Made by a program: the position numbers and the translations under genes. From Acanthornis magna (Eukaryota > Chordata > Aves > Passeriformes > Acanthizidae), in contig JAWUZG010000027.1 in assembly GCA_036785705.1 (NCBI GenBank), positions 2,213,501-2,277,500 of the forward strand: a stretch of DNA of 64,000 nt, written 5' to 3'. Positions within the stretch are counted from its first letter, which is position 1, and the number at the start of each line of letters is the position of its first letter. Below the pieces are notes generated by a model, which worked only from the letters and a program-made list of their open reading frames with translations, was not told the DNA's origin and did no database searches. Below are positions 10,780 through 24,186 of this stretch, one piece after another.

Positions 10780-13249
10780 GAGTAGAAAAGCTGAAGTGAA
10801 CCTTAATGAACTAAAATTAAGCTAAAGAACACATCAGATTTTAACTATGAGTTGACTACAGCTGTAGCTGTGCAAGAGATAGAGCAATAAAATGTAAATA
10901 TACTTTGGAGATACTCAGTTACTACATTAGAAGATCACGATCACAGAATCACTTGTTGTGGAAGTCAGAATGAAACTCTTATGAAAATTACAGAATTTCT
11001 GTTTATTTCCACATCCAGCCCCAGAAGAGCCAGGGCAGTGACTGTCAGAGACTTCCACAATGAATACAGGGCAGGTGTTGATATTCTGAGCACCTGAGAG
11101 CCATAGGTGGTCAAAGAAATTAATGTGATTGTACAGATGGCATTGTCTGCTGGAGAAAGCCAGCCTAGAATCTAATTTAGCAAATAAAAAGTCTGAGCTA
11201 AGTCTCTGGATTGGAAATGTAGAAAAAAAAACTTTTCATGTAGAATTCATCCCAGAGCTCGTGTGTGACACAGGTGCTCTTTTCCCTGGAAAAGTGGAAC
11301 TCTGGGGGTTCTCTCCACTCTGCCAAGGGAGCGTTGATACTGAGCTCAGCCCAGAGGAGAAGGGATGAGCCCAATTCCCTGTGCCTGGTGTAGGAAGGGA
11401 TGCACAGAGGATGGTGTGCTCCCAGCGAGAGCTGAGCCCTGCAGGGGAGCTCAGTCTTTAGCCAGGGGGAATGGCTCAGAGCATGGTCTGGAGGAGCTGC
11501 AGGAGCATTGCAGTCTGGGGATTCCTTGTCCTCCCTGCCTTGCCTGCTCAGGACATTGAAGTCAGTATTTTTCTGTTCCCAGGTACCTTTGGTACATTCA
11601 CTGCTCACTGTGAGGTGAAGCCACACCTCACAGCTGGGATTTGGCTTTTGGGATGTGGTCCTTGCCTGATGGTGTTGGGATCTCTGTTCTTGCATTGTGC
11701 TCCAGGGCAGGCTGGGGAACAAGACCTCACTCATTTTTATTGCTGGCAAACGAGTGCTGGGCACTTTCACGTGAAACTGCAAAACAGGATACAAAAAGCA
11801 AAGAGATTTATTTTAGGCTGCCTTTAAAAAGAACCAAGCACTATTTTTAGTGTGTTTACTACTCATCAAAGGGATTTTCTGTTGTCTCAAACCCAGGCCA
11901 CTGAGGTTTACCACTGCTTGTATAACATTTTTTCGATGGTGCTGTTCCTTTTTCAGTAATTGGTGTGGCTTGCCATGGCTCCAGCAGCCCTGCTGTCCCT
12001 GGGCAGCCTGCGAGGGGGGACTGACCCATGCTGGGGGACACAGGCTGCACTTTCTGCCTCTGGGTGGGGTCTCTGTTGACTTCATCTGCCTCAGAGTCAA
12101 GCCCTGGACTGTTTTGGTTTCATTGAAGCCTCACTTAGTTTCCTGGTAAGGATCCATTTCTAAATATAGCTCCTTACATTGGATGCAGGAATGTTTACCC
12201 ATGCAAAGTCAGGCAAGGTAAACACTTCCAACATTTTTTTTTTGGTCAGTACCTTTTTAATGGAAATGAGTTTTGAATTATATTTGGCATCATCTTGGCT
12301 TGCTGGAGCTAAGTACGGGGACTGTCTTCTGATATCTGTGATTTCTAATTTTATTTTCATGTGGAAAGGGGCGATTCAGTGATCCTTCGTTGTGGGTGTG
12401 TCGGTCAGAGGGGATGGTGTGAGCTCTGTGAATTTTGCATTCACCTTTTAAATAACACGGCCCTGAATGAATCTGTTGACAGAAGCTGAGCAATTTAAAA
12501 ATACATTTGGAAGTATGCAATGGGATTATGACAGAGGGCTGTGCCAGAAAAAATACAGGCTCTTACTATGCAGTTACAGTTGCTTAAGCACACATTAAAT
12601 GTATAGTTTGCACTCCCTCTTGCTCTCTCTCTCTCTTTCAAAGAATGTATTGTGAAGTACATTTATTTAGGACTGTGCCATTATGTCAATTCAGCTTTGA
12701 TTCTGCTGATGGATTTCTCTTTTTAATCCCTCCTGTGTATTTGTGATAAGCTCTGACTCAAGATTTGACGTAAGCTTGTCATTCTGTTCAAATAAATCTG
12801 ATTTAAAAGCCATTTGTGCAAGTGGCTCACTTGAGCTTTATAAACAGGAAGATGCATTTCTGAGCAGGCTGTTATTTTCTTTTCGGGTGCAATCATCTCC
12901 TCAGCTCGTGTTGCTGAACCTCTGAGGAGCAGCAAACACTCTTTGCCAGTCATAATGAAAAAGTCGTTGTGCCCTAGCACACCTCGTGGTGTTTTCTACT
13001 TCTTTTGTGTAGGGAAATAACCTCATTTTGGTACAAGATGGAGGAAAAAGAAAACTTTTTAAATGAATTGCTACCTTTTTGAAAAGCAGCATCCCTTCAG
13101 CAAGCTCCCTACACAGGACACTCTTCGACCAACACGAGTGGCTGGTGCCAGCCCTGGAGCAGGGATTTGGTGCTGCACTCTCCTTGTCCTTCCCACAGTG
13201 CCCTGCCCCACAGCCATCCTGTGGCCTGGCACTCACTCATTTATCCTCA
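10780..13249. other. Unique non-coding DNA
   Basis: Unique sequence, GC content rising towards 11.3-11.8 kb. A minus-strand frame of 198 codons at 11198-11794 has no recognisable domain and lies in GC-richer DNA, so it is treated as chance. Short (CT)n near 12617-12638. Confidence 0.55.
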
Positions 13250-13936
13250 CACAGTCACAGAACCACAGTGGTTGGAAAGGACCTTAAAGCTCACCAGTTT
13301 CAGCTGCACTGCCATGGCAGGGACACCTTCCACCATTCCAGGCTGCTCCAGCCCCAGGGTCCAGCCTGGCCTTGGACACTGCCCACAGCTTCTCTGGGCA
13401 CCCTGTGCCAGGCTCTCCCCACCCTCACAGGGAGGAATTCCTTCCTAATATCCAATCTAGCCCTACTCTCTGTAAGTGTGAAGCCATTCCCCCTTGTCCT
13501 GTCACTCCAGGCATTTATCAATAGCCTCTCTCCATTTTCTTGCAGGCTCCCTTCAAGAACTGGCAGGGCCCCATTAGATCACCCCAAAACCTCTCTTCTC
13601 CAGGATGAACAATCCCAGCTCTCCCAGCCTGTCTCCCAGCAGAGCTGCTCCATCCCTCTGATCACCTGGAGCCTCCTCTGGGCTCTCTCCAGCAGCTCCA
13701 GCTCCTTCCTGTGCTGGAGGAGCTCTGCAGGTGGGGTCTCACCTGAGCAGAGCAGTGGGGCACAATCCCAATCCCTTGGGGTCTCTGGGATGGGCCACGT
13801 CCATCTCTCACCCCCAACACCCCCAGGTCCTTTTCCCAGGGCTGCTCCATCTGCTCATCCCCAGCCTGGATTGATCCCAGGGCTTGTCCCAGCACCAGCA
13901 CTTGGTCCTGTTAAACCTCATGGGATTCCCATGTTG
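13250..13936 (-). mobile_element. CR1 LINE, 5'-truncated 3' end
   Basis: Read on the minus strand this is the last 690 bases or so of a chicken-repeat-1 (CR1) non-LTR retrotransposon: the end of the reverse transcriptase frame and the 3' untranslated region. The plus strand begins with the reverse complement of the CR1 terminal octamer repeats (cacagtcacagaaccacag) followed by the family hallmark ttggaaaggaccttaaagct. Further landmarks in the right order are ttcctaatatccaatctagc, ccccttgtcctgtcactcca, ctctcccagcctgtctccca and, at the far end, ttaaacctcatgggattccc. The 5' part is missing, as is usual for CR1. The plus-strand frame of about 300 codons across it (13079-13978) is antisense to the element and is not a gene. 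The copy is inactive. Confidence 0.95.
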
Positions 13937-15515
13937 CTTTTGTTCTATTTGTTTTGTTTTGTTTTGTTCCTTTCATGATAAATGTTTCCATCCGTAACTG
14001 GTTCCCAGTTGCTGAAGCAGTGAACATCATTGGTATTCAGCTCCTGGGAAGGCAAATGGCTGTAGCAAGGCAGGAAATTAATTAGGTAGGGTTCAGTTCT
14101 GTGGTTCAGGTTTCCAAACAAGGCATTAAAGATTCTTGTGCATGTGACAGTGTATATCCCTGGCTAATTATTTACATCTCCAGGTGAGTTAATTGGAAGC
14201 AGGATGCTCCTCCAGGAACAGACTTCATCCATAGATAACACAGTGCTAATCTGTGCTCTGATATAGATGAAATCTGAGTGTTTATCTTGTCTGTAATGAC
14301 AACATCTCCCCTCTGCAGAGGTCAGGAGGAATTTGCTGTTCTTGTGCTGTATTCCCTCACTGTGCTGCAGCACCCCAGAGCCCAGGGCTGCAGCCAGACC
14401 CTCCCCAGACTCGAGGTAAGACACAAAAAGGAGTGGGGTCACCTTGTCGGAGCCATCCCTGCCCATGCTGAAGGTCCATGTCCTCTCTGAGGAGCCTTTC
14501 CAGAAAGAGCTGAGCAGCCCCAGATGGGATGGGGGCAATGCACACCTGAGGCTTTGTCCAGCACTCTGGAAAGCCTCATTCAGTGGAGATCCTGGGAGGA
14601 AATGTGGTGTTTGAGTCCCAGTGGTGAGCTGTGGGGCTGGGAAGGCACAGATGAGCCTTGCCCAGAGTGGGCAGAGCCAGGGCAGCTCTGGATGAGCTGT
14701 GCTCCCCAGGAAGTGCAGGGCAGCAGTGTGTCCTCCCTCCTTCCATGAGCCACAAACTCCCCGGGCTGGGCTGGGTGACATCCCGTGGTCAGCTGGGACA
14801 TGATCCAGTCTGGGGAATATCCATCTCCCAAATCTCCACCAGCAGCCCTCATGGTGAGAGGGAGCTCAGTTCCACTGCTGGAGCTCCCCTGCCCTGCTGA
14901 TCCTGCTGTGCTGCCCAGGGAAGGAGTTCCTGGGGACACTGGCACGAGCTGGGGACAGAGCACTCTGGAAGGGAGAGTAATATTGGAATTAAAAACAGAG
15001 CAATTGATTTGTGAGCTGACCTCTACACGGACACAAAAAAGGGTCATCTAAAGGGCTTTGCGAAACGTGAAGGGGATTTTGTAAAAGTGCCCAAGCTGCA
15101 GAAATGCTGAACAATGGGAGTTTTACTGTATCCTGCCTAACCCAGCCTCTCCAGTCCTACACAGCAGTGGCGACAACGCATGTCATCTGTTGACATGCGG
15201 AGAAAAATTGCAGCCCATTCAGAGCAGAGCTATTTTGGGGTGTTTGTCCCCAGCCCCACGTGTGTGAATGGCTGCAGACGCCTCCCCAGTCAAGTAGCCG
15301 TGGGTTTGGCAATGAGCTCCCTCCCACTGGGAGATAAGGCAGTTTGTACCCTGTCAGTGACCAGAGGCAGCCACAAAACATTAGGCAGGCTCCTGACTGT
15401 CGAGAGCTGCAACTGCTTGGAAACAGCAGGGTCAGTCTGCTCTCAAACACACTGGAATTATCTCATTAGCGGTGGCATTTACTGCGCGGAGCAGGGAGCA
15501 GAAAAGGGGGCTGTT
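13937..15515. other. Unique non-coding DNA, GC-richer at 14.3-15.0 kb
   Basis: Unique sequence. The part at about 14300-15000 is GC-rich but poor in CpG, so it is not a CpG island. Overlapping frames on both strands here follow from low stop-codon frequency. Confidence 0.55.
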
Positions 15516-15541
15516 AAAAAAAAAAAAAAAAAAGAAAAAAA
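15516..15541. repeat. Poly-A tract
   Basis: Eighteen As followed by G and a further A run. No retroposed body with target duplications is visible upstream. A related T-rich stretch follows at about 15758-15796. Confidence 0.85.
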
Positions 15542-15830
15542 GGCAAACAAATAGTGTATGAAATCGTTAGAGGGAATGGTATTTGCATGTGGGCTTTTTG
15601 TTTATTAAAGAAAGTAGTGGTTGTGCTACCAAGTGAATTGTATACAGCAGCAGGTTATCACTTCCTTATCTTGCCTCCAAATTACCTTCTCCTCCCAGCT
15701 GGCAGGGAGAGAGGCCTTTTACCTGAACCTCAGTTCTTGTTTATAAAGCTTTTTCTTTGTTGTTTTGTTTTTTTTTGGTTTTTTGTTTTTTTTTTTACAA
15801 CTGAAGGAATTACAGTGTAGCTCAGGTTTG

Positions 15831-15893
15831 GGAATGAGGGACAGGAATGAGGGACAGGAACGAGGGACAGGAATGAGGGACAGGAATGAGGGG
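15831..15893. repeat. 13-bp tandem repeat, five copies
   Basis: Unit GGAATGAGGGACA repeated in perfect register from 15831, the third copy with a T to C change and the fifth incomplete. Purine-rich, no coding meaning. Confidence 0.95.
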
Positions 15894-16509
15894 TGGGCTC
15901 TACTGTGGAGCTCTCTCCCCTCTCTCCGTCACCTTCTCCTTGCTCCCATGGCCGTGGTTTTGCTGTCAGCTTCTCTGCTGCCAGTTGGAATGTCACGAAT
16001 TTAGCTCTGATTTGCTGTGGCATTATGGCATGAAGATTCGAGAGAAGACCAACCAGGAGGGTAAAGACACCAGGCAGCACATGAGTGGCACATCCCTGGG
16101 GGCCAGCAGCAGTGGCAGGAGATGTGGGGAGTGCACAGGAAGATGTTTCCTTCAGCAGCACTCTGATCTGTCCGGCAGATCCACTTCCACCAGGCTCTAA
16201 ACACGGCCACAAACAGAGGAGTTTGAGAGGTTTGCACAACAGGACCTGGAAACCGAGCTGCTTCAGGATGGCAGAAACCTCACAGCTGCAGCCTGGCCCT
16301 GCCCCTGTGCCCCAGCTCTCACTGCCTTGGGGGCACTTGGCAGATGGAAGGCTTTGCAGGGTCTGGATTTCCATTCCTGCCAGAAGTGTGTGTTGGGACA
16401 CTCACTCAGAAATGGATCCTTCCTTCAGCCTGTGTGCTCTCAGCTCTCAGCCAGTCGGTGTCACACAGATCACCTGCAGGGAAAGGTATCCAAAGTGCCC
16501 TCCTGGAAT
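15894..16509. other. Unique non-coding DNA
   Basis: Moderately GC-rich unique sequence between two purine-rich repeats. No gene recognised. Confidence 0.55.
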
Positions 16510-16685
16510 GGAGGAAGGAAGGGAGGAAGGGAGGGAGGGAGGGAGGGAGGGAGGGAAGGAAGGAAGGAAGGAAGGAAGGAAGGAAGGAAGGAAGGAAGGA
16601 AGGAAGGAAGGAAGGAAGGAAGGAAGGAAGGAAGGAAGGAAGGAAGGAAGGAAGGAAGGAAGGAAGGAAGGAAGGAAGGAAGGGA

Positions 16686-16761
<76 letters not shown>

Positions 16762-16870
16762 GAAAGAGAGAAAGAGAGAGAGAGAGAAAGAAAGAAAGAA
16801 AGGAAGGAAGGAAGGAAGAAAGAAAGAAAGGAAGGAAGAAAGAAAAGAAAGAAAGAAAGAAAGAAGGAGG
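16510..16870. repeat. Uninterrupted purine array (GGGA)n/(GGAA)n/(GAAA)n
   Basis: 361 consecutive purines on the plus strand. It starts as GGAAGGGAGG, becomes (GGAA)n at about 16555-16680, then (GAAA)n to about 16760 and mixed GA repeats. Homopurine DNA with mirror symmetry can form triplex (H-DNA), and the GGAA block is a string of ETS-factor core sites. The Lys/Glu/Arg-rich and, on the other strand, Ser/Phe/Leu/Pro-rich frames are artefacts of the repeat. Confidence 0.97.
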
Positions 16871-19800
16871 TGTCAGAGGCAGAGGAGAGCAGCACATGCT
16901 GGAAGTGTAGAGTGGAAGAGGAAGGTGGGGAAGGGTCTTTAAGTGTCCCTTGGTACTCACGTGTTGCAGCCCTACCAGGGGGGATTTGTTCTTAACATAT
17001 ACACCCAAGATCTGCCTTTCAGTAAACAGAAGAAACTCCTCGGGTTTCCAGAGCACAAGCTACTTCTTCATGTGGTTTCCTCAGATGTGTGTGTTCCTTG
17101 GCAGATAACATCAAACCTGTGCACTCCCTCTGAAGGATTTTCTGTCTGAGCTGTGTTGGTGAATTGTACCTTCTCAAGCAGAACAAATTATATGATTTAG
17201 TTTCTTGCTGAAGTACAGGTGTAGTTCTGGCTCACAGAAGTTCACATATACAAGTGCTAAAATTACGGTTTTAAAAAAATGTAGGGGGGAAAAAAGCCCT
17301 TCTCTTAATTTCTTGACTGTTTTGCTCTGGTAGTTTTCAGAAAACAAACAGAGAGGGGCATGCAGAGAACCAGAAGAATGTGTTGAAAGTGCAAATGCAC
17401 ACACACAAAAATACTCTGGGACAAGCTCACAGGGATAGAAATCTATTAAAAGACACTGAGTTAATGATTTGCACCTGTTAGAACGAAAGTTTATGCAACT
17501 AAATTGCCCAGAAAATTTTTCCCCCAAAAAATTGCCAATTTCATGTATGTTTTTAGATCAACTTTTCATAAAATACACAATGGTGACTTTAGGCTGAATC
17601 CAATTCTCTGATCTATGGGGGGTTGTTCTATTAAAATCAACTTTCAGGTGCTAGGGCCCCTCCTGTTCTTGCTGTCATACACACACACTCTGCTCTATAG
17701 CACCAGGGGCTTCAGTTTCACACACACTGAAAGTGCTTCTGATTTATAGAAACAGCACAGGCCAAGTCCTGAGCAAAGAAATGGACACTGAGGAAAGAGC
17801 AGGGCAGGAGCTGCACTGGATAATGCCAACAGAAAATGGGGTCCAGTGGGTTTTGACTAAGATGTGTCAAAATAAAACCTGGTAGGGCAGAGTTATCTTT
17901 CAAATTTCATCCTGAAAGCCAGGAGGTAGAAATAAGGTGAGGAAAAATAATGCAAGTTACAGCATATATAATGGTTTTTTAACAGTATTAACCACTCTGT
18001 CTCGGAGATGATATTGCTAAAATATAAATTGTGTTTGGTTTGCTTCTGTTTCTTACAATTGACTCTATTTGAACAGATGTTGATAGTATAATAAAGGTCC
18101 TTTTTTTTTTGCACAAGGTCAGAAATGTAAGTGTACAGAAAGTTGAGTATGAACTTACTGGGAAAAAAACTTCTTAAATGCTTTCAGAACTGATACTGTT
18201 ATATTTTTATTCTGGCCTCTGCACAAATGAATTTCTCTTTCCTTCTTTATTTATTTGTCCATTTATTTTCTGTGCCCGGGACATGTTTACACTAGGTGGG
18301 TATTCTTGGATCCATAAATGAAGTGAATGCAAAGAGGCTTTTTAAAAAAATCACTACTCAAGAAACTCCCTGGAATATAATCAGCAGCATATCAACTCCT
18401 AATAATTAGAGTTATTCTGCACAAAGGCTGCAAGTTTGTTGTTCTCAGGTATTCCTCTGCACACCTTGGGATGTCCCACCAGGCATAAAAAATATAAAGA
18501 GATTAGAAAATCTTTGAGACTTCCATGTGCAGCCATACTGAAGAGGAATGTGGGGTTTTTCCTATTCTTGAGTAGACATTTCTTCTTTCTATAGGTCGAT
18601 TTTGTTATCATATGCCATATTTAGCTCACTGATAAATCCATTCAGGCTCCCCCAATTTTTCTTTGTGAATGGGAGAGCAGGCTGGCACAGAGAGCTCTCT
18701 GCAGAGTCTGGCTGTGAAACAAACCTTTCGAGACAGTTAAAATACATTGTTTATAGGTGAGACCGAGTGATTTGCCTGATCATTCTCCACAATGCTGCAA
18801 AGGGATGCTGAGAGTGGTGAAAGAGTCTCAGCCCGTCTGGCAAATATCCTGCAATTTTAATTGTGCTCAGACAGGAAAAAATAGCAGGCACTTGCTGCAG
18901 CCAAGTGAACAATCCAGAGCGGACAATGTATTTAGCACATTAAGGTTGGCAGTCTGGGCTGCGTCAGACACCAAGAGCTCCTCCCAGGACAGCTCCAGGA
19001 ACAGCCAGAAGCAGAATTAAAAACCTCCCCAGTCCCTGCCGCGGTCTTTGGCACAGCCTTTGCTCATGTTGGAGGTCAGTGTGGGTGTGATTTTTGCACA
19101 GGTAACAGGCTGGAGGTGTGGGGATAGCATTGGGGCTGCCTGGGGATGGTCCCAAAAACCTCTGAGACCAAATCCTGTGACCTGCAGTCCCTTCATAGCA
19201 CTGCAGTGAACTTCTCTGATCTTTCACCTGTCCAAGGAAACAGAGATTTATTTATATATATATCTATATAGCCAGTCCTCTGATTTACCCTCAGCTTTTA
19301 GAACTGTTCACACGTGAGTTGGCCCCAAACAGTCCTTTCTAAAACTGGCATTTATGACCTGAATCACCTGGCATCCCATTCTTCAGGGTGAGACTGGAAT
19401 CACACACAGAACAAATTGTCAGGCGCATTTCAAAGTTGTTTTTCTGCCACTTGTGGTCCCAGGGCAATGCTGGAAATGAAGGAAAAAGAATTTTTCATAC
19501 AAATGTTGCTGCATTTACGTGGTTTTGTCTCTCTGACACAAATGCAACAGTTGAAGAATTGTGAGGGAAAAGACAAGGCAAAGAAAAGGAGAGGCAGGAG
19601 TCAGGAATTCCTTGGGAAGAACAAGGTGTAGCTTGGTGTTGCTGTTGTTGTTTCACTTCCACTGCTAGCACTCCACTCCAAGAGCAGAGTTAAAAAAGAA
19701 AAAGGATATGTCAATGGCCAAGATCAAGTCCCTGAAAATACCATGTACAGCTTTGGTTTTCTTTCCCATTCACCCACACTTCAAGAAGGCAGTGGAAGAC

Positions 19801-20464
19801 TGAAATTACTCAAAAGAAGCTATTTTACTTTTGCCACTTTAAATTTTGACATTTCTATGTCAGAAGTCCTTGACAGGAAAAAAAAAAATGTTCTAAAAAT
19901 CAGACGTCACGCAGATGTCTCAGAAAGAGAGGCACAAAAGCTGCTGCACACTCTCAAAACGGAACTTTTGTGCATTTCTGAAAGAGCAGTTAGATTGAAA
20001 TGAGAGTTTAATGTGCAAATCAAGCTGCTTTTTACTGTGTCCCATGACATGAAGGTAGTTCTGGATGCTCATTTGTGAAATCCTGTTGATAAATAATAAA
20101 ATTATACAGTTTGTCTGATCACATGTCCCGTGATATCCATAACACCCACAGTATTTCTATTTAGAGTGTGTTCAGACAACAGGCATTTTGCTTAAAGCTC
20201 CTTATTATATTTTATTATAGATCACAAGGAATTGGGGCAGATTCTCATTGTCTGAAATACATATGTGTAAATAACTTTTTTAAAGTGCTCATTAATTGCC
20301 AAATATTACAGAGGAGGTGTGGGAAGGTAATGCTGTGCTGCAAAACAAATCATTTAAACTCCAGGGATCGTTTTGTACAGAATATAAACAGCAGAAAAAT
20401 CCACCTTAATGTGGGGCATAAGCTTGGTATTAAATACACTGTTGTCTGCCATCAATAATAGTAA
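16871..20464. other. Unique AT-rich non-coding DNA
   Basis: No gene, RNA gene or clear transposon. A short TA-rich stretch lies at about 19245-19272. Parts near 17900-18100 and 18280-18420 are AT-rich and repeat-free. Confidence 0.55.
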
Positions 20465-20790
20465 TTTTTCAGAGTTAGAAAAGGTACAGAACAGAGCAGC
20501 CAGAGCAGCCTGTGACAGGGAGATGGGAAATGAATTCTCCAGAAAGATTAGCCAGAATTAGGCAGATTGATAATAGGACACTCTCCAGGGATATGCTGAA
20601 GACAATACTGAAAGGAAAGGAACCAAGAGAATGGATCACATTCATCTTTTTCAGATAGTCCCTAATTTGAAGAGTCTGGGCTGAGGGATAGCGAGGGGGT
20701 GACTCAAAAATGAGAACTATTTCCGGCACATTTGTTTAGTGTTGGTGAGATATTGAACAAATAGCTGAAGTCAAGAGCAACAAGCCAGGG
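20465..20790 (+). mobile_element. Possible very old CR1-type LINE remnant
   Basis: The stretch starting gagttagaaaaggtacagaa resembles the region of old CR1 copies that begins with a gag-aaggt-cagag motif followed by an AG-rich body and closes with the pattern ccctaatttgaagagtctgg. Similarity is patchy and I matched it from memory of the family's shape only. It could equally be unrelated AG-rich DNA. Confidence 0.3.
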
Positions 20791-22683
20791 GTTTAAAAGG
20801 AGCTCGTTTGTTTTCTTTTTGTGAAGGATTTTTGAGATTACATTAGCTACATATTTGAACTTAGCATGATAAGTTCTAGGGTGATTTGTATTTATTGGGG
20901 TTAGAAGGGCAGGCCTCAGTGGACCCTACGGTATTTTTACAGGGCTGTTTCCATAACAAAAATGACACAGAGCTGTATTAACTTTTCACAGATTGATAGA
21001 GAAACAAACTGTCTAAATAGATGTGTTTGTTTGAAAAGGGCTTGAGGTGGGGGGGAATCCCTGCAGGTTTTCTAAGCAAATGTGTACCTATAGGTTTGAG
21101 GTTTGAAATTGGGGGTTTTGTTTCCATTCTCATAGGATGTAGCTGAGGAAAGAGTCAGTGGGAATAAAAAATACAAGGAGAATAAAGAAAGAATGTGAAT
21201 CAATGTAGAGAGGGAAAAGAAAAAACATATTTAAATATTTTTTTTAAAAATCTGATTTCCAGGTAGTTTCTACAGAACAGGATGGGAGAAAATTCACAGC
21301 TCCCTCCCCCTTGGAAGACTTGGTCATGTCTTCAGTTAAAATTTCTTTTCCAGCTGAACCCTCTTTCTTCCTGGGTATAAAAATTTGAGTGGAATATTTC
21401 CAGCTTCATTCTTTGGCGCTGGCATTAAGATACACACTTGCTTCTAAAAATTAAACAAAATTTTAAATAGCAGATACTGTGATAAAATCAGATTAAGTAA
21501 CTTACTGTAAGTGAACAGCAATTTAATTTTGATTCATTTGAAGCCTTATATTCCTGTTATTACACCACATTTTGTGTCTGTAAGCACTGATTACTAGAAG
21601 GTGGGAGAGAACAGCAGGGGAAAAGATCATTTTTATCTTCTTCTCCACTTTCCCCTATTAATCATGGCACCAGACAGGATACTGGGTTACATGGAGCACA
21701 TGTTTGGCCCAGAGTGGCCACTTCTATAATGTGCAGTTTTATGAAGTGATGAATTCTAGAATGAGAGTTCCAGCATGCTTTTCTGTAATAACTGGGGGGT
21801 TTAACATGCTTTTTCACTTACAGTAATTATTCCAAGGCGGAAAATTGAGCAAATGAAAACGAGAAATACAGAGAGCTGGGTTTACATGAAAAATAGCTGA
21901 GGTGAATTTCATTTTGGGAGTTAACATCAAGTCCTGTCTATACTGCAGAAAAGACTTGCTGAATTGTCATACCTGAGGTTTGTTAACTAATACAGCCTAA
22001 ATTCCTAACTCAGACAAAAACTGTGTTTTTGGCTTAGCCCATCAAATGAATGTGAGGGGTGGAGGGGAACTCTTACATCTTGTGTGTATTTTATTGTTGT
22101 TTAAACACAACTGGAAATAGGTGAGAGTGTCTAAGCCAAGGAAGGCAGAAAGCAGTAATTAAAAACAATTAATATGATGGCATATTGACATCATTAGTCT
22201 TCAAATTTTGGGACCCATATTCCAAGTTGTACATCAGAAAAAGGAAACCTTATGGAAATTAAAATTTCTGACAGGCATTTACCTGTGGCTGTAACCTTTA
22301 AAATGATAATAAAGGCTATGTATGAAACCCCTAGAGAGGGCTGGGGGGTCTCTGTGCTGTCAGGAGGGATTTCAGCCTGCCTGAACCTCTCCTTGGCTGT
22401 GCTCACTGAATTTGTCACCTTTTTGCAGCTTTTGGTGGCATTTGCTAAAGGTTTCTGTGGATTGGCAGTGCTGCAGGTGCAGGCAGGAGAGTCAAGCCTC
22501 ATGTGAATTATCATGGCCCAGGAATACAGTGCTGAGAGAGGGGAAAAAATCCATAAAATGCAGGGCCACACTCTGAGCCTCTCCCAACTGCTGCTGATAA
22601 AGTTTAATATCAAGCAGCAATCAGTGAGAATTTTCTGTCTGTGACTCGAGAGCTGAGATTGTCACAGTTACAACATGGCCATC
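20791..22683. other. Unique AT-rich non-coding DNA
   Basis: Repeat-free AT-rich sequence. No gene recognised. The segment 21480-21850 has many TAATTA-like and TTACAGTAATTA-like words, as conserved non-coding DNA often has, but that is not evidence by itself. Confidence 0.5.
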
Positions 22684-22990
22684 TGTGCTGGTTTTGCTTG
22701 GCCCAGTTTTGGTAGTGAGTAGGGTGGGGTACAAAGATGGCTCCTGTGCACCCTGGGTGAAGGTTCTGGAAGTTTTTCACCATGTCCAGCAGAGCCAATC
22801 TCTGATGGCTCTGAAGATGATGGACATGCTGCTGGCCAACTCTGGGCCAATCAGAGATGTTACTTACGCCTCTGTGAAAACATATTTAAGAAGATATCAA
22901 AACAATGTGAGCACACACTTCTTTTAGCTGTTGGTTGGAAGAAGGAAGGGGAGTGAGTGAAGGAGAGGGGGTGAGTGAAGAAACGGTGTC
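22684..22990 (+). mobile_element. Degraded LTR (U3 part) of a bird endogenous retrovirus
   Basis: The segment begins TGTGCTGG, a common start of songbird endogenous retrovirus LTRs, and carries promoter elements in the right order: a GCCAATC box near 22793, a second GGCCAATCAG box at about 22846-22855, and a TATA-like TATTTAAG at about 22884-22891. Downstream is an AG-rich stretch with repeated gtgagtgaa motifs, after which similarity fades; no polyadenylation signal or clean 3' end is visible. I infer a solo or truncated LTR. No internal retroviral genes accompany it. The family name is not assigned. Confidence 0.6.
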
Positions 22991-24186
22991 TTAAGAGCTT
23001 ATTTTTACCTCTGATTTATCCTCCGACTCTGTTAGGTTAACAAATCACTTTGCAACTTTAAGTTTTCTACCTGTTTTGCCATTTTTCTGTGCGTTCTCCC
23101 ACCAGTGGCTTATCTCAACTCATGATTCCAGTGTGTTTGTGTTAGTTTTTTCTTTTCCATCTGTGTCAGAAGAGAGCATAGAGAGCAGACGCTGTAGGTG
23201 CCTGGCATTTAGCCAGGGTCAAACCTCGACACCATCCCTGCCCAGCAAAGCCAGCCTTAGCCAAGGCTGGCCAGTCTGGCCTTGGCTTTTGGGGCCTAAG
23301 CACCCAAAAAACCTCGCTGATCTCAGGTTGAATCTGCGTGAGCTGGGGAGAAGCACTTCCCTTCTAGCAGGCATCCAATGAAGGCACAGTAGAAATGAGT
23401 TCCGTTTCCAGATGACAAAAATCACCCCTAACATGCAGTTTATTCTCTCTGCACATCACATCCACCTTGTTAAGCTTGGGAGTAATCCATCTTTTCTCCC
23501 ATCCGTGGTCTCTGATTTTTAAATGGACTGTGAGCTCTCTGAGTGAGGGTCTAGTCCTCTCTCGATGCATCCCCATCATCAACCCTGTCCTGTCCTGTCC
23601 TGCCCCAAATTCACCTCATAATTCAATGTCTGTGTCTGTTGCCAGCCTTTTTTCCTTAAACTTCATGAGAATAGGAAGGTAGGATTTTAGCAGAATCCTA
23701 TTGCAAAGGGCATACTTCTTCTTTTTCTTTCCACCTCCCTCCACCCCCTCAACAAATCCCCGAGGTCAACATTGTAATAAACAGCAGGAAAGGCCCAATT
23801 TTCTGCACCTGTGGCCTTGTTTGTCTATATATTTCTATAGGTGAATGGGCACTGGGGACGCAGAAAGGAAGTGAATTCAATGGATTGGTTTAAAAAACTC
23901 AGCATGGAAATCAGCAGGCGCTCAGGTGAAATGGCTTTAAAACCCTGTTAAAATAGCCCCAGAGTGGAGCAGGGTGTGCAGCTACAGTGCATGGAGTTTT
24001 AAATATAAAAACGTGGCATTGTTAAAAATCAGCCTCCAGTCAAGTAGGTTGTTATTCAGGACACAAGCCCCTGTACCTAAAGTCTCTTGCACAGAGAAGA
24101 ATGATGGTGGCTTTAATCTCCTTTTTCATCCCATGAAGATTTAGTGCTGACAAAAGGTACTAGACTAGCACAAAATGAGGCAGGTG
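22991..24186. other. Unique non-coding DNA
   Basis: No gene recognised. Three to four CCTGT pentamers occur at about 23584-23603. Confidence 0.55.

Noticed and set aside
13079..13978. Plus-strand frame of about 300 codons
   Set aside because: It runs antisense through the CR1 element and has no protein family resemblance.
16085..17056. Lys/Glu/Arg-rich and Ser/Phe/Leu-rich frames
   Set aside because: Produced by the uninterrupted purine array.
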